From: Microcystis elabens FACHB-917
GTDB taxonomy: Bacteria; Cyanobacteriota; Cyanobacteriia; PCC-6307; Cyanobiaceae
Assembly: GCF_014698445.1 (NCBI RefSeq)
Contig: NZ_JACJSZ010000028.1
Span: forward strand, 1-41,914
Direction of reading: 5' to 3'
Length of the DNA stretch: 41,914 bases
Shown: piece after piece, positions 1 to 7,723 of the stretch
Layout: each line of letters opens with the position of its first letter
Numbering within the stretch: position 1 is the stretch's first letter
The notes under the pieces: model-generated
What the model was told of the DNA's origin: nothing
What the model saw: the letters and a program-made list of their open reading frames with translations, nothing else
Database searches by the model: none
Program-made: the position numbers and the translations under genes

Positions 1-131
1 GAGCCGGGCGTGGGAATCCACGAGGGATTGGTTTGGTGTGACAACCCCAACCTCTCATGGCTCCCTGCCCACCCAATGGCTTGAGACCCATTCCGGCACA
101 GAGGCTTCCGGAGTTGTGTCCGTCAGTCAGG
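1..131 (-). mobile_element. End of an IS4-like insertion sequence running off the window edge
   Basis: Read on the minus strand, these bases align almost end to end, with the same length and many identical blocks, to 35443-35574. That stretch is the left end and transposase start of a broken IS4-like element. Shared blocks include CCTGACTGACGGACACAA at the outer tip, ATTGGGTGGGCAGGGAGCC before the coding start, and the stretch encoding LVDSHARL near the transposase N-terminus. The element therefore ends near 131, its transposase reads toward lower coordinates, and most of it lies outside the window. Whether the off-window part is intact cannot be seen. Confidence 0.7.
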
Positions 132-280
132 AGACCCGGACCAGAGGGTTCAGGGGAGACGGCTGAGCCGGTGCTGGTTGGGGCTGAGAGCTGATCCGCA
201 GCCAGACTGACGAGCAGCATCGCTGGAGTGACCCATGCGGCGTGATCACGCGAGAGGAAGGGGCTGAGGAGAACCCTTTC

Positions 281-565
281 ATGGGCGACCGATTGATCAT
301 CTCTGACAACCGTGAGGACCCGGGCAACCCGCTGGTGCTCAACGGTGAGGCCATTGACGCTGCGGCACGGGACCCACTGGCGATCGGGAAGCTGATGGTG
401 GATCAGGTGTGGGCAGAGGGAACCGACTCCGCCGGCTGCAGGTCTTTAAACAGACAGCGAGGACTTCATGACCGGCGGCTGGGTGCGGGTGCTGGCCTGG
501 TGAGGATCCATGGCACCCACCGGGGCGTGCTGCTGGTGGAGTTCCTGGACGTTCCCGGGGGCTGA
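281..565 (+). CDS. Small unrecognised ORF between the IS end and the Xre/Fic pair
   Basis: A 94-residue open frame starts at an ATG that follows a good ribosome-binding site (GAGGAG at 266-271, 9 bases upstream). The first half (MGDRLIISDNRED... to about residue 47) looks like ordinary soluble protein. The middle is Arg/Gly-rich and improbable, and another frame reads better there (around 453-516, ending in WVRVLAW and a stop). This suggests a small gene damaged by a frameshift. I do not recognise any family. It may equally be non-coding debris of the mobile region. Confidence 0.3.
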   Translation: MGDRLIISDNREDPGNPLVLNGEAIDAAARDPLAIGKLMVDQVWAEGTDSAGCRSLNRQRGLHDRRLGAGAGLVRIHGTHRGVLLVEFLDVPGG

Positions 566-609
566 GCCGATCTGTTGTCTGATCACCCATACAGGCGCCC
601 GGCAGCGCT

Positions 610-692
610 GGCAACCTATCACTCCTCTGCGTGGAGCAGGAAGGGACTCATTGCTCTCTTTGCCTCGGGCTGCACAGGAGTGATAAGTTGCC
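610..692. promoter_or_regulatory. 17-bp near-perfect inverted repeat upstream of the Xre gene
   Basis: The arm GGCAACCTATCACTCCT at 610-626 is repeated in inverted form at 676-692 with one mismatch (16 of 17). The centres lie about 66 bp apart, and the second arm ends 39 bp before the ATG of the Xre-type gene at 732. A direct repeat GTCTGATCAC (577-586 and 711-720) brackets it. Paired dyad sites just upstream of an Xre regulator are typical of autoregulatory operators, so this is the likely binding site of the 732-1193 product. A transposon inverted repeat is the alternative. Confidence 0.55.
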
Positions 693-731
693 TGCTATGC
701 ATCTGGTTGGGTCTGATCACTCCCATCCCTC

Positions 732-1193
732 ATGAACCCCAAGGAGCTGCGGCTTGCTCAGATGGATGCGGTGCTTCAGGAGGCCGCACGTCATTCACTG
801 CCGCCACGTCCGCCGGCAGGCTGGCTGCGGGCGATCCGTGAGGCCCTCGGCATGACCTCAGCTGGTCTGGCGGCTCGCTTGGAGATCACAGCTTCTGGGC
901 TGCGAAAGCTGGAGCAGGCCGAGGCGGCCGATGCCATCACGCTTGGCACCCTGCGACGGGTGGCCGAGGCCCTCGACTGCGACCTGCAGTACGCCCTGGT
1001 GCCCAGGCGCCCGTTGCGGGAGATGAGACGGCAGCAGGCCCTGAGGCTGGCGCAGCAGATGCAGCAGCGCGCCGGCCGCACCATGGCGCTGGAGGCCCAG
1101 CGCATGGATGCCCCATCCGAGCCAACTCAGGAGCGGCTTGAGGCCATGGCCCAGGAGATCCTCCGCACCAGCGGCAGCCGGCTGTGGGATTGA
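732..1193 (+). CDS. Mobile mystery protein A (Xre-type HTH regulator)
   Basis: This 153-residue protein carries a helix-turn-helix of the Xre/Cro type at about residues 38-95 (SAGLAARLEITASGLRKLEQ, then TLGTLRRVAEALDCDLQYAL). A charged, Gln/Arg-rich C-terminal helix follows. Size, domain layout and immediate coupling to a Fic gene match the TIGR02612 'mobile mystery protein A' family, which is known only as the partner of protein B on mobile DNA. Its stop overlaps the GTG start of the next gene, so the two are translationally coupled. By analogy with other Fic operons it is the likely antitoxin/repressor, probably acting on the inverted repeat at 610-692. That role is inferred. Confidence 0.82.
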   Translation: MNPKELRLAQMDAVLQEAARHSLPPRPPAGWLRAIREALGMTSAGLAARLEITASGLRKLEQAEAADAITLGTLRRVAEALDCDLQYALVPRRPLREMRRQQALRLAQQMQQRAGRTMALEAQRMDAPSEPTQERLEAMAQEILRTSGSRLWD

Positions 1194-1777
1194 ACGAGGG
1201 CTTACCGGCTGGGGCGACGCCCCTCGATGGGGAGGAGCAGGAGGGCCTGCTGCCCACCCATCTGGTGAACCGCAGCCAGCTCAATGAATGGGAGCAGCAG
1301 AACATCGAAGCCGCTCTGCTCTGGCTGTCCCGCCAGCGACGGCCGAAGCCGCTGGAGGAAAGCTGGCTGCGACGCCTGCATCGGGAGATGTTTGGCAAGA
1401 GCTGGCGTTGGGCCGGTCAGTACCGCAGCAGCGACAAGAGCATCGGTGCCGACTGGCGGCAGATCCGCATGCAGGTGCCGGCCTTGCTTGCCGATATCGC
1501 CTACCAGGTGGAGCACCGGGTGGATGCGGTGGATCGGATCGCCATCCGTTTCCATCACCGGCTGGTCTCCATTCACCCCTTCCCCAACGGCAACGGTCGC
1601 CACGCCCGCTTGATTGCTGACGTGTTGATCGAGCAGCTGGGCGCACCTTGCTTCTCCTGGGGAGGCAACAGCTCCCTCGTTGATGCCTCTGCCCTGCGGC
1701 AGCAGTACATCGCCGCTCTTCAGCAGGCGGACCGCGGTGATCTCACTGCACTGCTGGCTTTTGCACGAGAGAGCTGA
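1184..1777 (+). CDS. Mobile mystery protein B (Fic-domain protein)
   Basis: The 197-residue product has the complete Fic active-site loop HPFPNGNGRHARL at residues 131-143, with the catalytic His and the GNGR phosphate-binding segment intact. It should therefore be able to transfer a nucleotide moiety (usually AMP) to a protein target. The region WRWAGQYRSSDKSIG around residues 75-90 is typical of the Fic fold. It starts with GTG inside the end of protein A. A classical inhibitory [S/T]xxxE[G/N] helix is not clearly present: SQLNEW near residue 30 is one residue off. Restraint may therefore depend on the partner. The A/B pair is usually carried by integrative elements. Confidence 0.85.
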   Translation: MGLNEGLPAGATPLDGEEQEGLLPTHLVNRSQLNEWEQQNIEAALLWLSRQRRPKPLEESWLRRLHREMFGKSWRWAGQYRSSDKSIGADWRQIRMQVPALLADIAYQVEHRVDAVDRIAIRFHHRLVSIHPFPNGNGRHARLIADVLIEQLGAPCFSWGGNSSLVDASALRQQYIAALQQADRGDLTALLAFARES

Positions 1778-1892
1778 ACAACCGCCGCGGGGCTCCGGTG
1801 GGCTCGGATGAGCGCATCTAATCTTGCCAGGGCACACCTGCGCGCCGGAACGCTGGCGCGGGAGGGGATGTCGGCGGTTCAGCAAGGCAGGT

Positions 1893-1940
1893 GACGGTAT
1901 AGACCCGATCCCGGCTGGCTATACCGTCAAAAATACCGTC
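1893..1940. repeat. GACGGTATA inverted repeat plus a direct copy
   Basis: GACGGTATA (1893-1901) is followed by its exact reverse complement TATACCGTC (1920-1928) and a second ATACCGTC (1933-1940). The cluster lies in the 278-bp space between the Fic gene and the tRNA-Ser 3' end. It could be an operator, an arm-type recombinase site, or a leftover of an integrative element. No integrase gene is visible beside it. Confidence 0.4.
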
Positions 1941-2055
1941 ATCCGCAGCGGCTGTAGCCGGTTTTCCCGGATCTACCCGGACGACCCAAAAGCGCAGATC
2001 GGCTGCACTGCAGTGATTCTGGGACTTCCGCGCATCCCTGCGGATCCTGCGTAAA

Positions 2056-2140
2056 CGGAGAGGGTGGGATTCGAACCCACGGAAGGTTGCCCTTCAAACG
2101 ATTTCGAGTCGTTCGCTTTCGACCACTCAGCCACCTCTCC
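2056..2140 (-). tRNA. tRNA-Ser (anticodon CGA)
   Basis: The minus strand folds as a class II tRNA of 85 nt. The acceptor stem is GGAGAGG/CCTCTCC with discriminator G, the D arm contains GCTGAGTGGTCGAAAGC, and the anticodon stem-loop is AACGA-CTCGAAA-TCGTT. A long variable arm of Ser type follows, then the T loop GGTTCGAATCC. CCA is not encoded. The 3' end faces the mobile mystery genes, the usual side for island integration. I saw no second copy of the 3' end in the window. Confidence 0.95.
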
Positions 2141-2204
2141 CTGGCCTGGAGGCCGCAGCGAACCGCCGCAACGGTGCGCTCTGACCATCCGACCCAGCAG
2201 CACT

Positions 2205-4205
2205 CTACGGAGCGGTCAGCGCCCCGCTGGCCCCGCTGGCCCGCCAGCCCCGCGGCAGGGGGGAGCCGGCCGGCAGGGCGCCGCTCAGCCAGACCTGCGG
2301 CGGCCCTCGCTCCAACAGGGCCCGGTGCTCGCCGGGCCGGGGCCGGACCCCAACCCACGCCGCCTCGGCAGCGGCCGGGGGCGCCGACCGCCAGCTCGTC
2401 AGCGACTGGCGATCGGGCAGCAGCAGCCAGCGTTGCCGGCCCAGCTGCAGGCGCAGGGCATGGCTGTCCATCGCCAGGGCCTCCACCGCCAGCCCCCGGC
2501 TCGCCAGCCGCTGGCCGGCAGCCAGGGGGGCCGCCCCGCCCCCGTAGGCGAGCACCTGTCCGGCCTGGCGGCTCCAGCAGTCCGGATCGGACCCCGCCAC
2601 CGGATCGAGCAGCAGGGCCCAGTCGAAGCGGGCCACTCCAAGGGCCTGAGCCAGCTGGCCGGCCTGGCGGCAGCTGAAACCATCGGCACGGGTGCTCACC
2701 AGGGCGGCGCGGCCCCGGTGCCGGGCCAGCAGCAGGTCACGGGGGGGACCGCCCTCCCCCTGGTGGACCAGCAGCAGCTGGTCGCCGCCGAGCAGGAGCA
2801 GGTGGGCCGCCAGCACCCCGAGGCCCAGGCCCGCCCCCAGGATCCGCCAGCGCCGGCCCGTGTCCGGCAGCACCAGGCCCAGCAGGGCCAGGGCGAACAG
2901 GAGCACCAGCAGCGGCAGGGGCCGGCCGCTCTGCCACTGGGCCAGGGGCAGACCGGCGACCCCATGGGCGAGCAGAAGCAGCAGCTGGGCCAGCCAGCTG
3001 AGGGGGACCAGCAACGGGGCCAGCAGGGACGGTACCAGCACGGCCACGGCCGCCAGGCCCATCGCGCCGAGGGTGAGGGGCGTGAGCAGCGGGGCCGCCA
3101 GCAGGTTCGCCGGCACGGCGTAGAGGGGCACCACGCCGAAGTGGAGCAGCTGCAGGGGCAGAGTCCAGAGGCTGGCCGCCACCGGTACCGCCAGGGCGGG
3201 GGCCAGCCAGCTCCGGCACCAGCCCGCCGCCCCGGGGGGGCCGCCGGGGAGCCGCCGGGCCAGGCCCTGCTCCAGGGGCCGCGCCGTCAGCACCAGGCCG
3301 GCGGTGGCGGCTGCGCTCAGCTGGAAGCCCACGTCATGGAGCCAGGCCGGCCGCAGCAGCAGCATCCCCGCCAGGCTGAGGCCCAGGATCCCCAGGGGCC
3401 GGCCGCGGCGGCCGCTCTCCAGCAGCACCAGGGCGATGGCCCCCATCAGCACCGCCCGCACCACCGAGGGCTGGGGCCCCGCCAGAAGCAGGAACAGCGC
3501 CATGGCCCCGGCGCCCAGAGCCAGCCGCGCCCCGCGGCCGAGCCCCCGGCCGATGGCCAGCACCGCCCCGAGCAGAACCGTGAGGTGGAACCCAGAGGCG
3601 GCCAGCGCATGGGACAGGCCGGCGGCACGGAAGTCGGCGCGCAGCTCAGCGGGCAGGGGCACCACGGCGCTGCCCAGCACCAGGGCCGCCAGCAGGCCGC
3701 CCCGCTCCGGGCCCGCCGCGGCCACGAACCGCTCGGCGATGCGGCGGCGCAGGTCGGCCACCGGGGTGGCGGGCCGCCGGAGCACCTCCAGCCGCTCCAC
3801 AGCCAGGCGGGTCCAGACGCCCTGGCGCGCCAGTCGCTCCGCCGGCCCGGCCAGCAGGGGATGGGGGGCCGGCCGGGGACGCCGCAGCAGCCCGCTCACC
3901 CGCACGACCCAACCCTCGCGCAGCACCGGACAGGCGGGAAGGCTCAGCTCGCTGCGCCCCCCCGCGGTCTGCAGCAGCACCCGGCAGGGACCCGGAGCCG
4001 TCGCCTGCCCCGTCTCCCCGGCCGCTGGGGCCCCGGCGGCCACCGGGTCGCCCAGCAGGCGGCCGTGCAGGATCACCGGCTGGGGACCATCACCGCCGGC
4101 GAGCCAACGAAGCGGATCACCCTGACCGGGCTGGAGCGGCCGCAGCTGGGCCTGAACCGCCACCAGGAGAAGCAGCAGCAGCGGCAGCAGGGGTGAGCGG
4201 TGCAT
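2205..4205 (-). CDS. comEC: ComEC/Rec2-type DNA uptake channel
   Basis: The 666-residue polytopic membrane protein carries the ComEC signature GLSHALAASGFHL at residues 195-207. Many Leu/Ala-rich membrane segments of the competence domain follow (about 205-455), including PSVVRAVLMG and HDVGFQLSAAATAG. In naturally transformable bacteria ComEC carries single-stranded DNA across the inner membrane. The C-terminal ~190 residues occupy the place of the metallo-beta-lactamase-like domain but show no HxHxDH-type metal motif, so this part looks degenerate. Only one obvious N-terminal helix precedes the DUF4131-like region. The start ATG at 4205 faces the divergent MscS-like gene. Minor-pilin genes elsewhere in the window fit a transformation/type IV pilus role. 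Confidence 0.88.
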   Translation of the reverse strand: MHRSPLLPLLLLLLVAVQAQLRPLQPGQGDPLRWLAGGDGPQPVILHGRLLGDPVAAGAPAAGETGQATAPGPCRVLLQTAGGRSELSLPACPVLREGWVVRVSGLLRRPRPAPHPLLAGPAERLARQGVWTRLAVERLEVLRRPATPVADLRRRIAERFVAAAGPERGGLLAALVLGSAVVPLPAELRADFRAAGLSHALAASGFHLTVLLGAVLAIGRGLGRGARLALGAGAMALFLLLAGPQPSVVRAVLMGAIALVLLESGRRGRPLGILGLSLAGMLLLRPAWLHDVGFQLSAAATAGLVLTARPLEQGLARRLPGGPPGAAGWCRSWLAPALAVPVAASLWTLPLQLLHFGVVPLYAVPANLLAAPLLTPLTLGAMGLAAVAVLVPSLLAPLLVPLSWLAQLLLLLAHGVAGLPLAQWQSGRPLPLLVLLFALALLGLVLPDTGRRWRILGAGLGLGVLAAHLLLLGGDQLLLVHQGEGGPPRDLLLARHRGRAALVSTRADGFSCRQAGQLAQALGVARFDWALLLDPVAGSDPDCWSRQAGQVLAYGGGAAPLAAGQRLASRGLAVEALAMDSHALRLQLGRQRWLLLPDRQSLTSWRSAPPAAAEAAWVGVRPRPGEHRALLERGPPQVWLSGALPAGSPLPRGWRASGASGALTAP

Positions 4206-4349
4206 GCTCCAGGGTTCCCACCCGCCGCCGCCGCGCAGACCGGCCGGGCATGGGTCGGTGAGACCTCAGTTGATGACAGTCCTCCAGCCGGTTCTGCCAG
4301 GGCGATGCCTGCGAGTCAGGCTGCATCGGGAGAATCGATCCAACGGCCC

Positions 4350-6005
4350 ATGGCGGAGCGAACGGGGTGGCCAGGGAGGCTGGCGGCGATGGCCGTTCTG
4401 GTGGCGCTGCTGGTCGTGCTGGGGCTGGCGGGCGGTCGGCCCGCCCGGGCTGCCGCCGACGGCGCCCCGGAGGCGCCGAAGAGCGACTGCGCCGCCACGC
4501 CGCAGTTCATCACCCTGGACGGTCGCCCGGTGCTGGAGGTCCGCCGCGCACCGGCCGCCCAGAGCGTGGGCGGCTATGTCAGGCGCGCCTCGGTGAGGCT
4601 GCAGGAGCTGGCGGAGGATCGCCGCTTCGCGCCCTCACGGCTCGTCGTCAGGGAGGAGGGGCCTTACATGCTGATCGGCGTGGAGAAACCGGACGGACGA
4701 TTCATGCCCGAGATGGGGGTGGATCAGCCGATGGCCAGCTGCTTCGGCCTCACGCCCGAGCAGCTGGCCATCCGGTACCGCGACAATCTGCGAGCGGCGA
4801 TCACCGCCTACCGAGGCAACCACAGCCTGAGCTCCTGGCTGAGGGGGACCGGTCTGGCCGCCCTCGTCCTGGGGATCTACATCCTCTGGCTGCGGGGCCA
4901 GGGGATCCTCAACGAACGGATCCGCGAGCAGATCGCCCACCGTCAGAGCTTTGTGCTGCAGCGGCTGAGCCGGCTGGGACTCAGCGGCTTCGTCGAGCCC
5001 GATCAGGTGCGCGACCTGATGCAGCGCGGGCGCCAGCTGATCCACTGGAGCCTGATCCTGCTGATCAGCTACCTGCTGATCCCCCTGCTGCTGGGTCTGT
5101 TCCCTCCCACCCAGGCCATCGCCGAGGGGCTGCGCGGCCAGATCCGGGATCTGCTGCTGTCCTTCCTGGGCGGGGTGGTGCAGGCGATTCCGAACCTGCT
5201 ATCGATCGCGGTGATCCTGGCGATCACTATCGTTGTGGTCCGCGCCAGCAACAGCTGGTTTCAGGCGGTCGACCGTGGACGGGTGCGCATCCCCGGCTTC
5301 TACCAGGAGTGGGCCCTGCCCACGGCCAGGCTGGTGGCGATCCTGCTCTGCATGGCCGGTCTGGCCGCCGCCTTCCCCTACATCCCCGGCTCCGACAGCA
5401 AGGTGTTCCAGGGGGCCGGGCTGTTCATCGGCGCCCTGGCGGCGCTGGGTTCCAGCGCGGTGGCCAGCAACATCATCAGCGGGCTGATGCTCATCTACAC
5501 CAGGGCCTTTCGCGAGGGTGACCGGGTGGAGATCAACGGCGTGGTGGGGGTGGTGCAGGACCGGGCGCTGCTGGTGACCCGCCTGCAGACACCACGCAAC
5601 GAGCTGGTGAGCATTCCCAATGCCAGCGTGATCGGCGCCTCGGTGGTGAACTACAGCTTCTCGCGGCGGGAGATCCGCCAGCCGGTCGCCATCGCCACCA
5701 CGATCACCATCGGCTACGACGTCCCCTGGCGAAAGGTGCACGAGCTGATGCTGGCGGCGGCCGGGAGCGTGGCGGGCCTCAGCGACGAGATCGAGCCGTT
5801 CGTGCTGCAGACCTCCCTGAACGACTTCCACATCAGTTACGAACTCACTGCCTTCGTGCGCGATCCGGCCACCTACCGCCAGACCCTCTCCGAGGTACTG
5901 GCTGCCCTGCAGGACGCCTTCGCCGCCGCCGATGTGGAGATCCTTTCGCCGGGCTATCACGCCATCCGCAACGGCAACCGCAGCACCGTGCCGAAGAAAG
6001 GCTGA
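4350..6005 (+). CDS. MscS-family mechanosensitive channel with signal peptide
   Basis: The 551-residue product starts at ATG 4350. Longer starts at 4200 and 4305 exist, but the 4200 one overlaps the divergent comEC start, and only 4350 puts a clean signal peptide (MAERTG, hydrophobic core, ARA|AA) at the N-terminus. A periplasmic region of about 130 residues precedes several membrane helices. The pore-lining MscS-like helix follows (GALAALGSSAVASNIISGLM), then the beta domain (FREGDRVEINGVVGVVQD, SIPNASVIGASVVNYS) and the alpha/beta C-terminal domain. Family members release solutes under hypo-osmotic stress. Cyanobacterial versions often have such a periplasmic extension, so a specialised role is possible. 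Confidence 0.88.
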   Translation: MAERTGWPGRLAAMAVLVALLVVLGLAGGRPARAAADGAPEAPKSDCAATPQFITLDGRPVLEVRRAPAAQSVGGYVRRASVRLQELAEDRRFAPSRLVVREEGPYMLIGVEKPDGRFMPEMGVDQPMASCFGLTPEQLAIRYRDNLRAAITAYRGNHSLSSWLRGTGLAALVLGIYILWLRGQGILNERIREQIAHRQSFVLQRLSRLGLSGFVEPDQVRDLMQRGRQLIHWSLILLISYLLIPLLLGLFPPTQAIAEGLRGQIRDLLLSFLGGVVQAIPNLLSIAVILAITIVVVRASNSWFQAVDRGRVRIPGFYQEWALPTARLVAILLCMAGLAAAFPYIPGSDSKVFQGAGLFIGALAALGSSAVASNIISGLMLIYTRAFREGDRVEINGVVGVVQDRALLVTRLQTPRNELVSIPNASVIGASVVNYSFSRREIRQPVAIATTITIGYDVPWRKVHELMLAAAGSVAGLSDEIEPFVLQTSLNDFHISYELTAFVRDPATYRQTLSEVLAALQDAFAAADVEILSPGYHAIRNGNRSTVPKKG

Positions 6006-6023
6006 CCGCTCCCGCCGGAAGGA

Positions 6024-6908
6024 TCAGGCGGAGGAGCCCAGCTGCCGCTCCTGCCAGCGCAGGAACAGGGTGCTGACGACCACGGTGACCAGCACATAGG
6101 TGAGCAGGCCGGGGATCAGGCCCGGCAGGCCCTTGCCATAGGTCAGGGCCAGCTGGGCCGCCAGTCCGGTGTTGCGCATGCCCAAGACCAGGGCCACGGT
6201 GCGGCGTTCCAGAGGATCCGAGCCGGCCAGGCCGTAACCGATGGCCAGGCTGAGCACGCTGAGGACGGCCATCCCCGCCAGGCCCACCAGGTTCTGTTGC
6301 AGAAAGGGAAGCATCTGCCTGCCGCTGAGCAGCAGCAGGGCCGCCATCATCACGATCAGCAGCACGGTGGCCAGGTTCCCGAGAACCCGGCTGCAGCGCC
6401 GCGCCAGCTCCGGCTGCCACTGCCCCAGAACCACCCCGGCCACCACCGGCAGCACCTGCACCTTCAGCACCTGGGCGGCCACCTGGCCCGGGCTGATCCC
6501 CCAGTCAGCCACTTCCCAGCCCCGCAGGCCGGCGCCGGTGCGGAAGATGACTTCCATCAGCGGAACCGTGACGATCGCCAGCAGCGCCGCGCCGATCTGC
6601 AGCCGCGCGGCCAGCTCGGCGGTGCCGCCGCTGCTGCGCACCCGGAACAGGATCAGGGGAGCGCTTGGGCAGGCCAGCATCAGGGCCATCGCCACCCAGG
6701 CAGGCCGGCTCAGCAGGCCGTGGAGAGGCATCAGCACGAGGACCAGCCCAGCCAGGGGCACAAGCACACAGGTCCCCAGCAGCACGCGCCAGAGAAAGGC
6801 GGGGCGGTCCCTGAGCAGCAGAAAGGGGTAATCCTTCAGCCCCAGGCCCAGGCTGAACATCAGGGTGACGATGGTGGCCGAGACCAGAACGCCGGCGGCT
6901 TCGCGCAT
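6024..6908 (-). CDS. Bile acid:sodium symporter (BASS/SBF) family transporter
   Basis: The ~294-residue membrane protein has about nine hydrophobic helices and the BASS hallmark GMRNTGLA in the C-terminal half, with FSLGLGL near the N-terminus. BASS carriers use Na+ to import organic anions (bile acids, pyruvate, 2-keto acids, sulfated steroids, glucosinolates depending on clade). I chose ATG 6908. A TTG at 6917 would overlap the stop of the DUF202 gene and is the alternative. It is the last gene of a five-gene minus-strand run with a sulfatase at the head, so its substrate may be a sulfate ester or the alcohol/acid left after desulfation. That substrate is inference. Confidence 0.85.
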   Translation of the reverse strand: MREAAGVLVSATIVTLMFSLGLGLKDYPFLLLRDRPAFLWRVLLGTCVLVPLAGLVLVLMPLHGLLSRPAWVAMALMLACPSAPLILFRVRSSGGTAELAARLQIGAALLAIVTVPLMEVIFRTGAGLRGWEVADWGISPGQVAAQVLKVQVLPVVAGVVLGQWQPELARRCSRVLGNLATVLLIVMMAALLLLSGRQMLPFLQQNLVGLAGMAVLSVLSLAIGYGLAGSDPLERRTVALVLGMRNTGLAAQLALTYGKGLPGLIPGLLTYVLVTVVVSTLFLRWQERQLGSSA

Positions 6909-6913
6909 GGTGA

Positions 6914-7300
6914 TCAACCGAGAGAGGAACCCATCACCAGCAGCACGAAGGCGACAGCACCGATGAAGGTGAGTGCGATCGCCGTGAAGGTGCTGATCGA
7001 ACGCTGATCGGCATAGAGAAAGTCGTCACGTCGGATCAGCTTGAGCGTGCGCAGGTGCTGCCGGGTCGCTGCGGCCATCGCCACGATCCCGACGAGCACG
7101 AAGCCCATGGACACCAGCCGCACACTCAGGCCGGCATGGGAACTGTCATCGAAGCGGCTCCTGTTGATGGCGCCGATGATCTTGTCGAGCCCGAAGCCGA
7201 AGCTGATCAGCGAGAGGCAGGTGCGGATCCAGGCCATCAGCGTGCGCTCCGCGGCAGCCCGGTTGCGCTCCTTCGCCAGTTCGTTGTTGAGGTTGGCCAT
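6914..7300 (-). CDS. DUF202 / YidH-like membrane protein
   Basis: The 128-residue protein has the DUF202 N-terminal signature NRAAAERTLMAWIRTCLSL followed by three hydrophobic helices (about residues 22-40, 62-80 and 105-124). DUF202 proteins are small inner-membrane proteins of unknown function. Its ATG directly follows the TAG of the DUF1622 gene with no spacer, and its stop lies 5 bp before the ATG of the BASS gene. It is therefore cotranscribed and probably translationally coupled. The neighbourhood suggests a helper role in the sulfatase locus, but nothing in the sequence itself shows a function. Confidence 0.85.
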   Translation of the reverse strand: MANLNNELAKERNRAAAERTLMAWIRTCLSLISFGFGLDKIIGAINRSRFDDSSHAGLSVRLVSMGFVLVGIVAMAAATRQHLRTLKLIRRDDFLYADQRSISTFTAIALTFIGAVAFVLLVMGSSLG

Positions 7301-7720
7301 CTAGGGAGATGAGGTGTCGGGGGTGGACCTCGACGGGTGCTGCCGGTGCTGGGCTGCCTCGACCTGCATCTCCAGCTCCACCTCGCGGCCCAGAAAGACG
7401 TTGAGGAGGGTGCGGATCACGGCGATGACAGCCAGCTGGATCAGGTTCTGGTTGGAGGGGGCCGTGGTGGTGGACACGATGTCGGCCGCCAGCTGGAACT
7501 CCAGGGCCATCGACAGCCAGCAACCGAAGGTGAGCCGCAGGCCGTTGAGGCTGCGGGTGAGGGGATCGCGGCGCCGACCGGGGACGAGCCTCTGGCGCAT
7601 GGCCTGGAGCAGCGTGGCTGCGAACCCCAGCAGCACGCACACCAGCGAGACGCCCTCGAGCACGAGGCGCAGGCCGACGGCGAACCGCTCGAGCCACTCC
7701 ACCGGGGGGACGTCGGCCAC
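7301..7720 (-). CDS. DUF1622 membrane protein
   Basis: The 139-residue protein has three predicted membrane helices. The central stretch LTFGCWLSMALEFQLAADIV, followed by TTTAPSNQNLIQLAVIAVIRTLLN, is characteristic of the DUF1622 family. A short charged C-terminal tail is cytoplasmic-looking. The gene starts 3 bp after the stop of the formylglycine-generating enzyme and abuts the DUF202 gene. Function is unknown for the family. The acidic Glu within the helix and its fixed place between sulfatase-maturation and transporter genes make a transport-associated role conceivable, but this is speculation. Confidence 0.82.
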   Translation of the reverse strand: MADVPPVEWLERFAVGLRLVLEGVSLVCVLLGFAATLLQAMRQRLVPGRRRDPLTRSLNGLRLTFGCWLSMALEFQLAADIVSTTTAPSNQNLIQLAVIAVIRTLLNVFLGREVELEMQVEAAQHRQHPSRSTPDTSSP

Positions 7721-7723
7721 CGG

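Noticed and set aside
1824-2054. 76-codon plus-strand ORF between the Fic gene and tRNA-Ser
   Set aside because: No family resemblance, no ribosome-binding site, and it runs over the inverted-repeat cluster; I looked for an integrase C-terminus here and did not find the Arg/His/Tyr pattern.
2064-4196. Long plus-strand open frame antisense to comEC
   Set aside because: It is Gln/Pro/Gly/Arg-rich low-complexity sequence produced by the GC-rich third positions of comEC; comEC has the recognisable signature.
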